64,000 bases of DNA from Agapanthus africanus (GCA_030015575.1 CM057346.1:559122315-559186314); one strand, 5' to 3'. Positions 45,908 to 57,067 are shown, counted from the stretch's first letter. Made by a program: numbers and translations. The notes: generated by a model not told the origin, from the letters alone.

Positions 45908-47310
45908 TTAATTTTGATCTTCTCGAGCGAACTTTTTATTAAAAAGAGAAGGAGAAAATAAAGAAAGAGAAAAACTAACCAGCACACTTTCGTAGGCAAC
46001 ACGATTGCACTGAGCACGTGCAACAAGCCTTTAAACCTCTAGGTGTCCCTAGTAGGAGGAGTGTTGTCTCCTGAGGGTTTTCAGCGGATTGCACCCATAA
46101 AATCCAATAATAAAAGGAAGATCATGAATATTACATTTAAAGAAAAGAATTGTAGAAAAAAGCCTTGAAAATTAGGGTTTCCAATTAAGCTAGCTTTTCG
46201 GTTGTCATGAGCCCTATCTTAATAGTCATGAAAAGATGTCAGAAATCACGTCCTCCCTCAATAAAACATCGTCTTATTCTTCATTCCTATCTTTATTCCA
46301 AACATCGATCATATCACCCTGCGTGTGTGTAAAGACATCCCTACACCCGGAGAATTCAATTCAAGCTATCATACTCTTGCCCATCAGCCTCAATACTTTT
46401 TTAATTAATGAATATTTAGGATTGCTCACACACTTTCATGCAACCGTTAATACTTCTTGAGGTACTAACCGACCGATTACTCATGTGCTTACTTATTTGG
46501 TGTATTTTCCTCGTCTTACACCACCTCAGGCATAGCAGTGACTCCCAGACCAGTTGGCCTTAGGGCACTAGGTGAAGAGGCATCCTCGCTATATTTTTTT
46601 ATTGCCCTCGGCAATAACAAAACCAGTGTCCATTTTTCTCACAACTTTATATATTTTTTTACTTTTTTTTTCTTTTTATTTCCTTCATACTTTTGGCTTT
46701 AAGATAAGAGCATTTCAAGGTATCCTCTACTATTCCAGGTTTCAAGACGTGTGTAAGTGCGAATAGCAGGGTATCAACGTTCAAAATATTTGGCTTCCAG
46801 AATAGAAACTATTTTTCAGACTTATTTTTATCCTCAGATTAGTGACGTCCTTCATCTTACTAACCCTTGGGACAACGGCTCATAACTACTTATTACTAGT
46901 TCGTATAAGAAAACTTCTAATTTTCTTGGTTTTCTTAAATTTTTCTAATCTCATGGATGTAATTGTTCACTATCTAAACTTTCATTATCTTATTTATGTA
47001 CAAAAATATTTTTTTATAGTTTTGAAAATTTTTAAATTTTTATAGGTTTTTCAAAAATGTTTTGTGCTTATGCAAATGATGAGAAAATAAGCACAAACCT
47101 CCCCCAAACTTGTTTTCAACAGTGTCCTCACTGTTGCCATCTGCTAAATCTCAAAAAACCTGTAAGCTTGGGAGGAATTTATTAGTGGGGGCAAAATATT
47201 TAAGTGAAGAACCTCCCCCAAACTTATTTTTGGCTCAAAATTTTGTAAAAATTTTATTTTCAAGAACCCGATTATACCCCCCAAACTTAAGCAATGTTAA
47301 TCTTTGAAAA
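45908..47310 (-). other. Athila I 3' untranslated region with repeated polypurine tracts
   Basis: This non-coding stretch lies between the end of the protease ORF and the 3' LTR. Tracts of CTCCCCCAAACTT type occur at about 47099-47111, 47212-47226 and 47275-47288, besides the one at the LTR border. Several polypurine tracts are common in the Athila group. Confidence 0.65.
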
Positions 47311-49209
47311 TCACATGAGGGGGTCAAAAATCAATGGTCGATGCCAAGCTTTGCAAAGACCGAATGTTAACACCAACCATTCAAATTTTTTATCAATGCA
47401 GTGCTCTGGTTGGTGGAAGAAGAAGTGGGGAAATATTAAGTGGTGGAAGAGAGTGTGTGTGCGTCTCATTTTGGAGAGACGATGCAGTGAATGTGATGGA
47501 TTACTCGCATTCTTTTTACAGTTCAGAGGAAGGGGTGGAGGTTCAATTTCAGTGATTGGGACAAGATTCGTCTCAACACCCGTGTCATTCAAAAATGCGA
47601 GTTCTTCAGCGAAGATTTCCTCAAAAGTTCCATCAATACCCCGATGAATAATGTCATCACAAAGTGCGCGGTGATCTTCAGACTCTAAGAACAGTTCATA
47701 ATCCGTGTTAATTGTTGACCCGGACATCTCGGTGGAAGAGTCCGTATGTGTATGATACATAGTTGGGTCAAACAATAACATATGAAAAGAGTCAAGATCA
47801 GTATCAAGAGGATCATCAAATTCGCTGCTGTCGACATCCATTAAGTCGAAAGAACAGACCTGAGCAGTAGGTTCGGAGGGTACACTTCCCAACTTGTAAA
47901 TGTTCAGCTCTATTGACCTATTCCCGAAAGATAGGGTCATAGAACCATTACGACAGTTGATGATAGCGTTGGAAGTGGCCAAAAAGGGGCGACCTAAAAT
48001 CACCGGAATTTGATTCCGGGGATTCGCTACAGGCTGTGTATCAATTACAATAAAATCTACCGGTAATATAAATTCTCCGATTTTTATTAACACATCCTCC
48101 AGTTCACCCCTAGGTTTGGTGATTGATCGGTCAGCCATCTGGAGAGTGCAATGGGTTGGCTTCAACTCTCCGATACCTAGTTGCTTATAGACTGAGTATG
48201 GAAGCAAGTTAACACTAGCGCCAAGGTCTAGTAGAGCACGATTGATGTGTTTTTCCCCGATAGAAATGGAAATCGTAGGATATCTAGGATCCTTACGTTT
48301 CCTCGGTAATTTTTGGGGGAAAGCCGTGTCTACTGTTTTTGCCATGAATATCTTCTTGGGCACTTGAGTCTTCCTCTTCCTAGTGCACAAGTTCTTAAGA
48401 GATTTCGCATAGGATGGAACTTGTTGGATAGCATCTAGGAGAGGGATGTTGATGTTGACTTGCTTAAAAATGTTCATAATCTTCTCCATATGTGGACTCG
48501 GTGTGTTTGCCCTTAACCGATTAGGATAAGGTGCTTTAGCAATAAGCGCCGGGTCCATCATAGGAGAAGGAAGTGTGGGTAGACATGATCCCAAAAGAGG
48601 AGTGGGGATCGTCTGTGGAGAGCTAGAAGAGATGGACTGAGGTGGCGAGCCTTTTGGGAAACGAAGAATAGGCTCGCAGAAAGGTGGTGGGGTAGAAGAA
48701 CTGGGGTCAGAATTAGAAGTGTGTGTGTGAGGAAAGGTCTCAGCCGGGGTGTTATTGATTGATTTTTCAGTATCATCAAACTCTTCCCCAACGTGATTGT
48801 CAAGCACTCTTCCAGATCTCAACATGGTTGCATTGACAAGATGTGAATAGCCAGGATTGGGTAAAGGTTGAGCTGGAAGTTTCCCTTTCTCTCTTGCACT
48901 CATTTCGGCTTTTAGTTGTGCAATTTGTGCTTCCATCGATTTGATATTCTCATTTTGTGAGACAATGATCTTCATCACATTCTCGATGGAAGATTGCAAA
49001 CTTGCCGTCCTTTGGATGGATTGTTTCATGAAAGTATCCAAGGTTTGTGCTAGTGTAGAGGTGTTATCTGTACCGGTCAATTGCAAAGAGTTTTCATGTG
49101 GTGCAAAAGTGTTGGCCGGATTTTGGAAGTTTTGTGATTGAAAGAGGTGCTGACTCAATTGAAGTGGTGGTTGCTGTTGTGGTGGAGGGACTCTTTGGAA
49201 ATGATTCAT
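47311..49209 (-). CDS. gag-pro: Athila gag C-terminal part with protease domain
   Basis: The 632-codon frame starts at MNHFQRVPPPQQQ, but this ATG is only the first after a stop; the frame continues upstream in phase. It has a Pro/Gln/Ser-rich region, a short coiled-coil-like stretch (SSIENVMKIIVSQNENIKSM, residues about 75-95) and a retropepsin domain around residues 310-420 with LLDLGASVNLLPYSVYKQLG and VILGRPFLAT. DLGAS in place of DTGAS is the usual Athila form. After the protease it runs into an acidic tail and ends as KAWHRPLIFDPLM. No RT follows. Function is structural (gag) plus proteolytic processing. Confidence 0.85.
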   Translation of the reverse strand: MNHFQRVPPPQQQPPLQLSQHLFQSQNFQNPANTFAPHENSLQLTGTDNTSTLAQTLDTFMKQSIQRTASLQSSIENVMKIIVSQNENIKSMEAQIAQLKAEMSAREKGKLPAQPLPNPGYSHLVNATMLRSGRVLDNHVGEEFDDTEKSINNTPAETFPHTHTSNSDPSSSTPPPFCEPILRFPKGSPPQSISSSSPQTIPTPLLGSCLPTLPSPMMDPALIAKAPYPNRLRANTPSPHMEKIMNIFKQVNINIPLLDAIQQVPSYAKSLKNLCTRKRKTQVPKKIFMAKTVDTAFPQKLPRKRKDPRYPTISISIGEKHINRALLDLGASVNLLPYSVYKQLGIGELKPTHCTLQMADRSITKPRGELEDVLIKIGEFILPVDFIVIDTQPVANPRNQIPVILGRPFLATSNAIINCRNGSMTLSFGNRSIELNIYKLGSVPSEPTAQVCSFDLMDVDSSEFDDPLDTDLDSFHMLLFDPTMYHTHTDSSTEMSGSTINTDYELFLESEDHRALCDDIIHRGIDGTFEEIFAEELAFLNDTGVETNLVPITEIEPPPLPLNCKKNASNPSHSLHRLSKMRRTHTLFHHLIFPHFFFHQPEHCIDKKFEWLVLTFGLCKAWHRPLIFDPLM

Positions 49210-50090
49210 GTTTGGAACCGTGTTTTGAGATTGGGATTGGTTCCAAGCAAAGTTAGGGTGATTCCTCTAACCCTGATCATATATGGAGGAGGATGGATCG
49301 TTTCTTGGTCTTTGAAATGCGGCATTGGTATGCTCATGACCTTGAAACGGACATTCTTTCGTCAAGTGAGACGGATCAGAACAGCAGCCACATACAGTTT
49401 TGGAGAGTAATATTTGACTTAAGGTGGCGGCTAAAAATTTATTTTCCATAGTCTCGAGTTTCTTGTGTATAGCTGCAATGTCAGCTCTAACTCCTATGGA
49501 AATATCATTACCATCCCTAGACGATTGACTCACACCCTTCCACTGTAAAGATTTTTCAGCGAAATTTTCTAGGAATTCCCAGGCTTCCCCATCATCTTTA
49601 GTCATAAAGTTGCCTTGACACATGGATTCAAGGGTCTGTCTTGTGTAAGGAGTAATGCCCTCATAAATGATTCGGCACAGTTCCCATCTCGGGATGCCAT
49701 GATGTGGACATTGGACTAACAGATCCTTGAAATGTTCAAGACATTTTGAAAATGTTTCATTTGGAAGCTGGGTGAATTGATAGATTTCGCTACAGACTCG
49801 AGCTGTCTTTTGATGTGGGTAGAATTTCTTAAGGAATGCTTTGACGAATTCGTCCCAATTTGAAATGGAATGTGCGGTAGTGTCATATAGCCACTTCTCG
49901 GCTAAATCGCACAAGGTAAATAGGAGAAGACGAAGACGTAAAGCATCCACAGAAAGCTGTGAAGTACCCATCATTGCGCATACATTTTCAAATTTGTTAA
50001 TAAAGGCGTATGCATCTTCAGACTCGAGACCGTGAAACTTTGGTAGAAGGTTGATGTATTGGGGTTTTATTTAAAAATTTTCCCCGTTGG
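49210..50090 (-). pseudogene. gag: Athila gag N-terminal part, interrupted by stops
   Basis: This is in phase with the frame ending at 47311. It contains LLPKFHGLESEDAYAF, EKWLYDTTAHSISNWDEFVK, FLKKFYPHQKTARV and ELCRIIYEGITPYTR, all typical of Athila gag, and a CCHC-like C...C...H...C motif (CGCCSDPSHLTKEC). A TAG at 49267-49269 sits where related proteins have tryptophan (YDQG then RNHPNF), so it is a TGG-to-TAG change. A TAA near 50066-50070 interrupts the N-terminus just before IKPQYINLL. Without these two stops the whole gag-protease would be one frame. Confidence 0.85.
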
Positions 50091-51320
50091 CTGGTGGAAT
50101 GGAAAGACAGGTGGAAAGTGGGCCTCGTATAGGATAACATCTCTCTTGGAGAGAGATGCGAGGTGGCTTCTACGCACCAACAGACGGCGGCAGGGTAGTG
50201 GAAAAGAAGTTCGATGGAGACGGATCTATCGATGTGGGTGTGGTGGTGGGTAAAAAAAGGGTAAATGTAGAAATACCGACTTTAGGGTCGATCGGGGGAC
50301 GCGGACTAAACAGGCACTAGAATCCTGTTGTCCAGCCTATCTTGCACTAAAAAGGGTTAGTACAAGTGGCAGCGTGAATTTATAATTAGGGGAATGATGA
50401 ATGAATGCGGTGTTTGTTTTGAAAATTGGACGGATTTTTGAAAATATGATGCAACACAACAAATGCAACAACAAAACCCTAATTCTAGGGGTCACCTAGG
50501 TCAGATCTCTAGACCGCTCCTAACTGCCAAAAGACAAGTCGCAGGATAGAATCCTCCACTGCCTCTTTGTCCCCCTGTGGCCAGGTAAGTGCCAGGTAAG
50601 TGGGAAGGTACTCCACTACGTAAGTAGTGGGCCTAATTAATAACCACTAGCCTTCGACACACTTGCCTAGGCACCACAAGAAAACGCGGATAAGCAATGA
50701 ATTACCCACGGCCTTCTTCTGTCCTAAGTGAGCGCGCGACGGTCCTTAGAGTCATTTCTAGATATTTTTTAATTAATGAGGGTCAATGCGGATGCAAGTT
50801 TTGCGATTTTTGGGTCCTAGGAAGGGTAATGAACTCCCCACCTAATCTGGATTTGGTCGTGCCCCTTAATTTTCCGTATTAATTATGCAAACAACCAAGA
50901 ATCAAAACACGCACAAATTTTATTTTGCTTTTGCGGCGCAGCGATTATTTGCAAAGAAACCTGCACAAAATGTTAATTGGAGCAGACATAGGAGAGGATA
51001 AGAAAGATAGAGACTCACAGAACAAAATTGGCACATAGAGGAGGTAGTCCCACCGCGGAAGCGCGGCAATTAGTGCCTTATACCGCGGAAACGCGGTCAG
51101 ATCAAGGGATCACTGCACCAAATTTTCAGGATAGGTTTCTGTTCACCTCAGGAGCTCTCTGGATTTCTCGGAAATTTTTTTCTCCAGCTCCAATAATTCC
51201 AGATTTCCTCGCAATCAAATCACAACACACGTATTAGGGTTTGTGCGAGTTTAGATCTAAAAATTAAGATGGAATAAACTTTTCAACTCGAATTTCAAAA
51301 TACGAACAATTAGCGCACTA
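50091..51320 (-). other. Athila I leader
   Basis: This non-coding stretch lies between primer site and gag. It contains the GC-rich double motif at 51053-51096. The short ORFs on the plus strand here have no recognisable domain. Confidence 0.7.
51053..51096 (-). other. GC-rich bipartite motif in Athila I leader
   Basis: CCGCGGAAGCGCGG (51053) and CCGCGGAAACGCGG (51083) start 30 nt apart, and each can fold as CCGCG-GAAR-CGCGG. The flanks AAAATTGG (51025) and CCAAATTTT (51118) can pair with one bulge. The inner part ends 225 nt from the primer site, close to the distance in the copia leaders. Confidence 0.78.
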
Positions 51321-51338
51321 TCCCCGGCAACGGCGCCA
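51321..51338 (-). other. Athila I primer binding site (tRNA-Asp)
   Basis: TCCCCGGCAACGGCGCCA, the 3' end of plant tRNA-Asp, lies two bases before the LTR at 51341. Confidence 0.93.
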
Positions 51339-51340
51339 TT

Positions 51341-53216
51341 TGATTTGAATGATTTCCGATTGTGTAAGTAAATCAAATGATCCCCGGCAACGGCGCCATT
51401 TGATTGTAACGAATTCTTGTTTGTGTAATTGGGAAATTGTAAAGAAATCACAACCAAAAATAATTTGACCGCAATCAACTACGGTGTCGGATGTAGATTG
51501 TAAGTGAGTGCGGATCGTCCACAGGGACAGTGTAATAGTTCGTCTTTCGAATTAGATGAGTTGAAACTTTAAAGGAAAGAAAACAAAACAATTCATGATT
51601 TATATTTGAAGTTCAAGAATTAGAAAATCTAGATCTAATAACAAGAAAAAGATAGAATCAAGAATTGAGAGTTTGATGATTTTTCCAACCAAATATCAAG
51701 AATCGAAATGAGGCTCGTAGGAATCGATCGGATCTATAGATGTGATGTAATCTTACAATTTCGTATTCTTATCCTTCGATGAATTGATACTAGATCGATG
51801 ATGATCGATCGAGAATTAGGGATTTCTTATGAAACTAGGGTTTCATCTTATCCCTTATTCTTTCGTCGATATCATTCATATTCTAGCCTCTAGTAAATTC
51901 AAGAAACGATCGTAGATCCCTAATTTCGAGCGATCACAATCAAGAAAGCATCGCTACGAAACTAGGTCACCGATTCTTGAACTTGCTAGGGTTTACAAAA
52001 CTCGTAGGACTCAAGAATCGTATTAAGATTTGTTACATCATCATTCTATTGATCGTCTCGACTCCTTATCGAGCGGAGTTTTACTCAAACATCACAACAA
52101 GAACCACAATCACAAATTGAGATCTAATCATGATGCAAGAATTAAAAGAAAGCAAGATTAAAGAATTTCACCTTTTATTTATATCAACAATTTCGTTACA
52201 ATCGCTCAAGAACTACAAGAGGAAGAACTCGATCGTCGATTTGGCTTCGCTCGTCTCCTTGAGTCGCGGATCGGCTTGGATCACCTGCCCGATTGAAGAT
52301 CGGCTCGGCTCCTAAAAGGTTGAAGGCTTCTCGCTTGATTGGTACTCGGGATCTTGAATTTGGAGTGGAATTAGGGTTAGGGTTTCTCACAAGTCTTGTC
52401 ACTAGATTTGTGGAAGAAGATGAAGAAAGAGGTAAAGATTAAGGAACTAATGAACTAAGATTGAACTATTCAAGAACTACTTCAACCCTTAGATCTAGGT
52501 TTCTATTTATAGATCTCAAAACCCTAGATCTAGGATTTGAATTTTAAGTTTCCCTCCAAAAGTTTGTTGAGAAGATTTTGAATTTCCCTCCAAAAGTTAG
52601 TTAGAGAGAAGCTTCTAGATGTGATTAGTTAGGGGCTTAATCAAGATTAGCATGCTTAATGATCTTCGCTGATCTGGCAGAAGACTCTGGAGAATTCTGG
52701 AATTTGACGTGTCAAAATGAGGTGTAGCCACTGAGAGAAGAATTATGCACCAAAATTCAAGTGATGACGTGGCAAAAGCGCCGCGGTTCCGCGGTATAAG
52801 CTGGCTCCCACCTCGGTTCCGCGGCGCTTTGGAGGCTTCAGAGCTTGGGACTTCTGGTGCTTGTTGGGCTTAAGTTGTGGGCCTTTCTTTGATATGTTGA
52901 ATTGTATTTCTCCCTTTGGATTGCTACCAGATCTGAAAACATGGAGTTGGTGTATTTTTTATCAGCTTCTTTTGACTTTGCTCCTGCAATTTCCTGCACA
53001 AATCTCGAGATAAGTGTTGCGCAAATACAGAGATGATGCGATGCCATGAAATGCGGTCAATTTCCCTTAAAGTGCCGGTTTTAAAGTCTAACACATGCAA
53101 TCTGATACTTTACGACTGATTTGCTAATATGTGAAATATGAATACCGAACACTTCTAAATGCGTGCAAAAGATGGGAAAATTGCCGTGTTAAAAATGCAG
53201 TATTTTCGACTGATCA
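51341..53216 (-). repeat. Athila I 5' LTR with embedded primer site
   Basis: This 1876-bp LTR matches 44049-45894. It holds the same embedded primer-site copy at 51381-51398, so two sites lie 60 bp apart here. A minus-strand TATA motif is at 52503-52512. The GC-rich motif is in its longer form (CCGCGGTTCCGCGG at 52781, a second copy at 52811). Confidence 0.92.
52781..52824 (-). other. GC-rich bipartite motif in Athila I right LTR (two-motif form)
   Basis: Two GGTTCCGCGG words end at 52794 and 52824 with a 30-bp period, inside AAAGCGC...GCGCTTT. The left LTR lacks exactly one period, as expected from a deletion between the direct repeats. Confidence 0.82.
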
Positions 53217-53221
53217 GGTAT
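53217..53221 (+). repeat. Target site duplication GGTAT, right copy (Athila I)
   Basis: This matches 44044-44048. Element D resumes here. Confidence 0.92.
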
Positions 53222-53323
53222 CTTCGAAGAGGTGGACGAATAAATCCAAATAGCATCTGCCCCCAAATTCAGACAAGACGATACATCGTAGTTCGTCTCT
53301 GTTTTCGGCGGTAAACGGATTCT

Positions 53324-53342
53324 TGCACGCCCGGTGGGACCT
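53324..53342 (+). other. Primer-site-like sequence of element D
   Basis: TTGCACGCCCGGTGGGACC resembles the GGCACGCCCGGTGGGAC primer sites found after 5' LTRs of some plant gypsy elements. If it is real, D's LTR reaches from 40848 to about here, about 3.3 kb without Athila I. The tRNA is not assigned. Confidence 0.4.
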
Positions 53343-53595
53343 CTTCCTCTTTCCACTCCACACTTCGTGTGTCGTGTTTTTCCGCGATCAAATAATCACT
53401 GTATAAATGTTTGTAGTTGCCATTGGGTGATAGGATACTGATGCCGGCATTTTGTCTCTATGCAGAATGGTGTTTGCTTCCACTCACCGCAACTCGGGCT
53501 CTGTCACATCTGGTGGAGTCAAGTATGGGCCACTTGCAGCCTCAAATCTATGCAATCCGGCTCTTTAAGAAATTATTGGGCTTCTCTTTGGGTCT

Positions 53596-55375
53596 ATGCT
53601 CCTACCTCCCACCCTCGGTACCTTAATGCCGAAGGATGAATCCCAGAAGAAGTCTGTCTTCCACAGGCTGGCTCCTCAAGCTTCTGCTTTGCCGATGGAA
53701 TCGGTTTCCAAACAACTGGTACTTTCCGAAGGCCATGGTCGACGCAGGGGGAAGAATACTCAAGCTCCCGAAGAAACCAGGGGGAAGCCTCAGCAAAATC
53801 CTGAGGCTAATCAAATTCCGGCCGTAAGAAACGGTCGACGTCGATATCGGCGTCATACAAAACAAGTTGGGGCAGTTCTCCGTATAGTCCTGTTTCAACC
53901 CCAGTGGTGAATGCTGTTGTTTCAACCGGGGACAGCTTCGAACTGTTGCGAAGGGTCAGACAAAATTCTCCCACCGCGATATTGAAGAAATCTCCGCATC
54001 CTGTGGAGATCCGATGCGAACAAAGAGCAGTTCGCTCCTCAAAAGAACTTTCCTCATCTATATATAAGGTGTGGAAGCAGGTGAAGAACTCAGTCGTCGT
54101 TTGCGGCTCTTCCTCTAAACGTCAGCCAAATTCTGACAAATCCCCTTTCAAATACAAGGTGACTGATCCCAAGACGGTTCATGCTTCAACGGTTCGTCCC
54201 GAAGCCAAAGCGGCTTCTCACAAAAAAGAGAGGCCTAATATGACTCAAGCGCCCTAGGCAAACTTCAAAGGCCAAAACTCCAAACACCCTAAGTCTGGGG
54301 GCATGGTAGTTCATACAGTCTACATGGTGAACTCCGAAGACGAAGTTCGTGCTTCTATTAGTCACGGGCTGCATACTCGGTCTATAACAAAAGCTCAAAT
54401 GCAACGTGAAAAGATACAGGAGATGCTTGCTCAGGCGGTTGCACTCGCTAATCCAATGCCTAAGGAAAATCCCGACGCACCCGAAGAAAAAGTAGGGCAG
54501 GAGTTGGATATTGATTTCCTAAAGCGCGCTCTAAGAAAGAGAGATGAAGTAGCGGTAGAAATGTCCACTAAAATGAAATAGATAGCCCTCTTGATCCAAA
54601 ATATGGTTGGAATGATGGTCCATTCAGAACCACTGGCAGATGAACCGCCTGTAATCGCTCTTAAAGAGAAGGGTGGCACTTCAAATCCTCTGCAAGCCTC
54701 ATCAACGGCCGAAGAGAAAATGATTCCAAAAGCAAAGCTGGACGAATATATCGCTCAGCAAATCAAAGCTCACTATGTCAGTGAAGCTGCAAACAGGTCA
54801 ATAAAAACCGGTTGACTATATCCGGCCTGGTACGATCAAATACAGTACCTGTCAGAGTACACACTTCCAACGTTCCACATGTATAAGGGAACTGGGAATC
54901 CTCGCCAGTACATTGCGCGATTTAAATCCATGTGCGGCAATACTGGAGGAAATGATATACTGTTCCTTCGACAGTTCGTCAGCAGTCTGGTGGGCATCGC
55001 TTTCGAATGGTATGTAGAACTCCCAAATGATTCTGTGAAGACCTTCGACGAGATGGATAAGCTCTTCTGTCAGAGATTCGCTAGTGCAGATAAACGCACT
55101 ACCGTGGCGGCATTGGTCAACGAAAGGGTTGGACCGAACAAGACCTGGGTTCAATATGTTACCCAATGGCGAAATCTCTGGTCGAAATGCGAGCAACGCA
55201 TTGACGAAGCTGCAGCCGTGGGAATGTTCATAGCAACTCTTAACCCAAATTCAAAGGTGTTCCCATTTATGGCCCTCTTCAAGCCGACGACCTTCAAGAG
55301 CTCATGGATAAAATGACTTAACTGGATCAGATGGGTGAAGACCCTTCATCATCCGATGAAGATGAATGAAAAGAG
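53596..55375 (+). pseudogene. gag: Element D gag (Tat/Retand-like), broken
   Basis: From 53904 to 55316 one frame is interrupted by TAG (54255), TAG (54579), TGA (54813) and TGA (55314). An upstream part in another frame (53596-53910) is basic and Lys/Arg-rich. The gag domain at 54840-55260 reads TLPTFHMYKGTGNPRQYIA, FKSMCGNTGGND, IAFEWYVELPNDSVKTFDEM and KTWVQYVTQWRNLW, as in Tat-lineage gag. A frameshift near 55270 leads to an acidic end (DPSSSDEDE, stop at about 55370). No protease or polymerase follows. Confidence 0.8.
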
Positions 55376-55630
55376 GAGGCAAGGTAACGTTTGTCGCCGA
55401 CGCTCAACAAAAATGAGCGGCTCTGAAGCAAATTTTCGCCAAAATGGTGATGGTGTGGGTACTCGCTCCCCCTGAGATTTACACATGGGCATATTTCTCA
55501 CTGGCGGAAGAATCTCTACGTGGGATGGTCTTTTCTTCTCAAAGAATAGAAATGATATCAGGGGACCTACAAGCAGGTCCTGTAATCAAGTGGAATATCC
55601 CACTTGAACCAAAAAACCATGGGAGAGATG

Positions 55631-55912
55631 CGAAATCCATGTCCCACTCCAAATCAGACGATGAGGGGAAAACCCCCCAAGTTAAGTCCATTCATCTAAA
55701 GAAGAGGAAGACTCGGCAGAAGTAATAACATGATATCTCGTTCCTTCATATATGAAGAAGATGCTCCATGCGAAATCCATGTCCCACTCCGAATCAGACG
55801 ATGAGGGGAAAACCCCCCAAGTGAAGTCCATTCTTCTAAGGAAGAGGAAGACTCGGCAGAAGTAATGACGTGATATCTCGTTCCTTCATATATGAAGAAG
55901 ATGCTCCATCTG
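55631..55912 (+). repeat. 140-bp tandem duplication after element D gag
   Basis: CGAAATCCATGTCCCACTCC starts at 55631 and 55771, and the two copies continue nearly identical for about 140 bp. Both contain the hairpin-like TTCATATATGAAG. Confidence 0.85.
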
Positions 55913-56140
55913 TATCGGAAAGCGACATTGATGAGCAGGGGGCATGTGTCGTTTAAAATACCCTGTATTTTCTCTAAAACAACCCGATTGCTGCGATGGT
56001 AAAATAAGCAGTCCAAGAGGGTGAAGACAGCCTAAGGCGTGAAATTCCTATCCATACAAAAGACATGCAGCAGCGCCTCGGCAAGCATGCGTTGGAAGGA
56101 ATGAGTTATGTAACTCCCTGACCAAACCGCAAAACAATCT

Positions 56141-56622
56141 CTAAACTAGTGCGTCGCCCCAAACATGGTGATGTTGGACCAAGATGTCCTTAAACTAGGA
56201 TTTCGTTCCAAACATGGGAATGACGGACCGAAACGTCCCTAAACTAGTGCATCGCCTCAAACACGATGCGTCGCCTCAAACACGACGATAATAGACCGAA
56301 ACGTCCCTAAACTAATGCGTTGCCTCAAATATGACGACAATGGACCGAAACGTCCCTAAACTAGTGTGTCGCCTCAAACACGGCGCATCGTCCCAAACAC
56401 GGCGATAGTGGACCGAGAACTTCCTAAACTAACAATTCGCCTCAAACATAGCGATAATGGACCGAAATGTTCTTAAACTAACGTTCGTCCCCAAGATGGG
56501 AATGTTGGATCGAAAAGTCCTTAAACTAGAAATTCGTCTCAAATATGGTGATAATGGACCGAAACGTCCCTAAACTAGTGCGTCGCCTCAAACATGGCGC
56601 ATCGCCCCAAATATGGGGATAC
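56141..56622 (+). repeat. Hairpin minisatellite, GGACCGAAACGTCCCTAAAC type
   Basis: About ten degenerate units carry GGACCGAAACGTCC, CTAAACTAGT and a stem-loop of the form TCGCC-TCAAACAT-GGCGA. The stem differs between units yet stays paired, for example GCATCG/CGATGC, CGTCG/CGACG and TCGC/GCGA. The same repeat occurs at 43309-43493, on the other side of gag. Confidence 0.82.
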
Positions 56623-56794
56623 CATCCCTTGAGATCTATATTGCAATCAAAGTCTCAATGGCGAGGGTTGCAACTCAGGTTCTGCCGGCTACACTGCTAC
56701 TCCAGCGATGAAGCCACCCCTAAGTCCTATCGGCAAACAGATGGGTCACCTGTGGCGAAACTACTTTCGAGAGTTCCATCGTTCGCAAAAAAAT

Positions 56795-57062
56795 AACGGT
56801 ATGTCCACAAGCAAAATGGGCACGGATGAAAACCCGAAAGGGCGCCGTGAGTAAAAACAGCAGGACTGCTGGTGAGTTTATGAAAACCCGAAAGGGCACA
56901 ATCTCATTAAAAAGAGAGAGAGAGAGAGAAAGAAAGAAAAAACGGTATGTCCACAAGCAAAATGGGCATGGATCAAAACCTGAAAGGGCGCCGTGAGTAA
57001 AAACAGCAGGACTGTCGGCGAGTTTGTGAAAACCCGAAAAGGGCGCAAACTCGTAAAATAAA
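56795..57062 (+). repeat. 146-bp tandem repeat with GA microsatellite
   Basis: AACGGTATGTCCACAAGCAA starts at 56795 and 56941. Each copy has two AAAACCCGAAAGGGC-like words. A (GA)n tract at about 56914-56932 separates the copies. Confidence 0.82.
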
Positions 57063-57067
57063 AAAAT

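Larger units (their letters stand above)
44049..53216 (-). mobile_element. Athila-type gypsy element I (gag-protease only)
   Basis: The element has two full LTRs with TGAT...ATCA ends, a tRNA-Asp primer site, gag, a protease domain and polypurine tracts, and is flanked by GGTAT. Order and TATA motifs agree with minus orientation. LTRs differ at about 24 positions plus one 30-bp indel (about 1.3 %). There is no RT, RNase H or integrase between the protease (48300) and the 3' end, so pol was lost before or soon after insertion. Confidence 0.93.

Noticed and set aside
53417..53626. Separate 69-codon gene before element D gag
   Set aside because: There is no recognisable domain; it overlaps the likely 5' part of gag in another frame and is broken.
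56141..56622. CRISPR array
   Set aside because: The repeats are degenerate with no constant spacers and lie in a plant retrotransposon, so this is a minisatellite.
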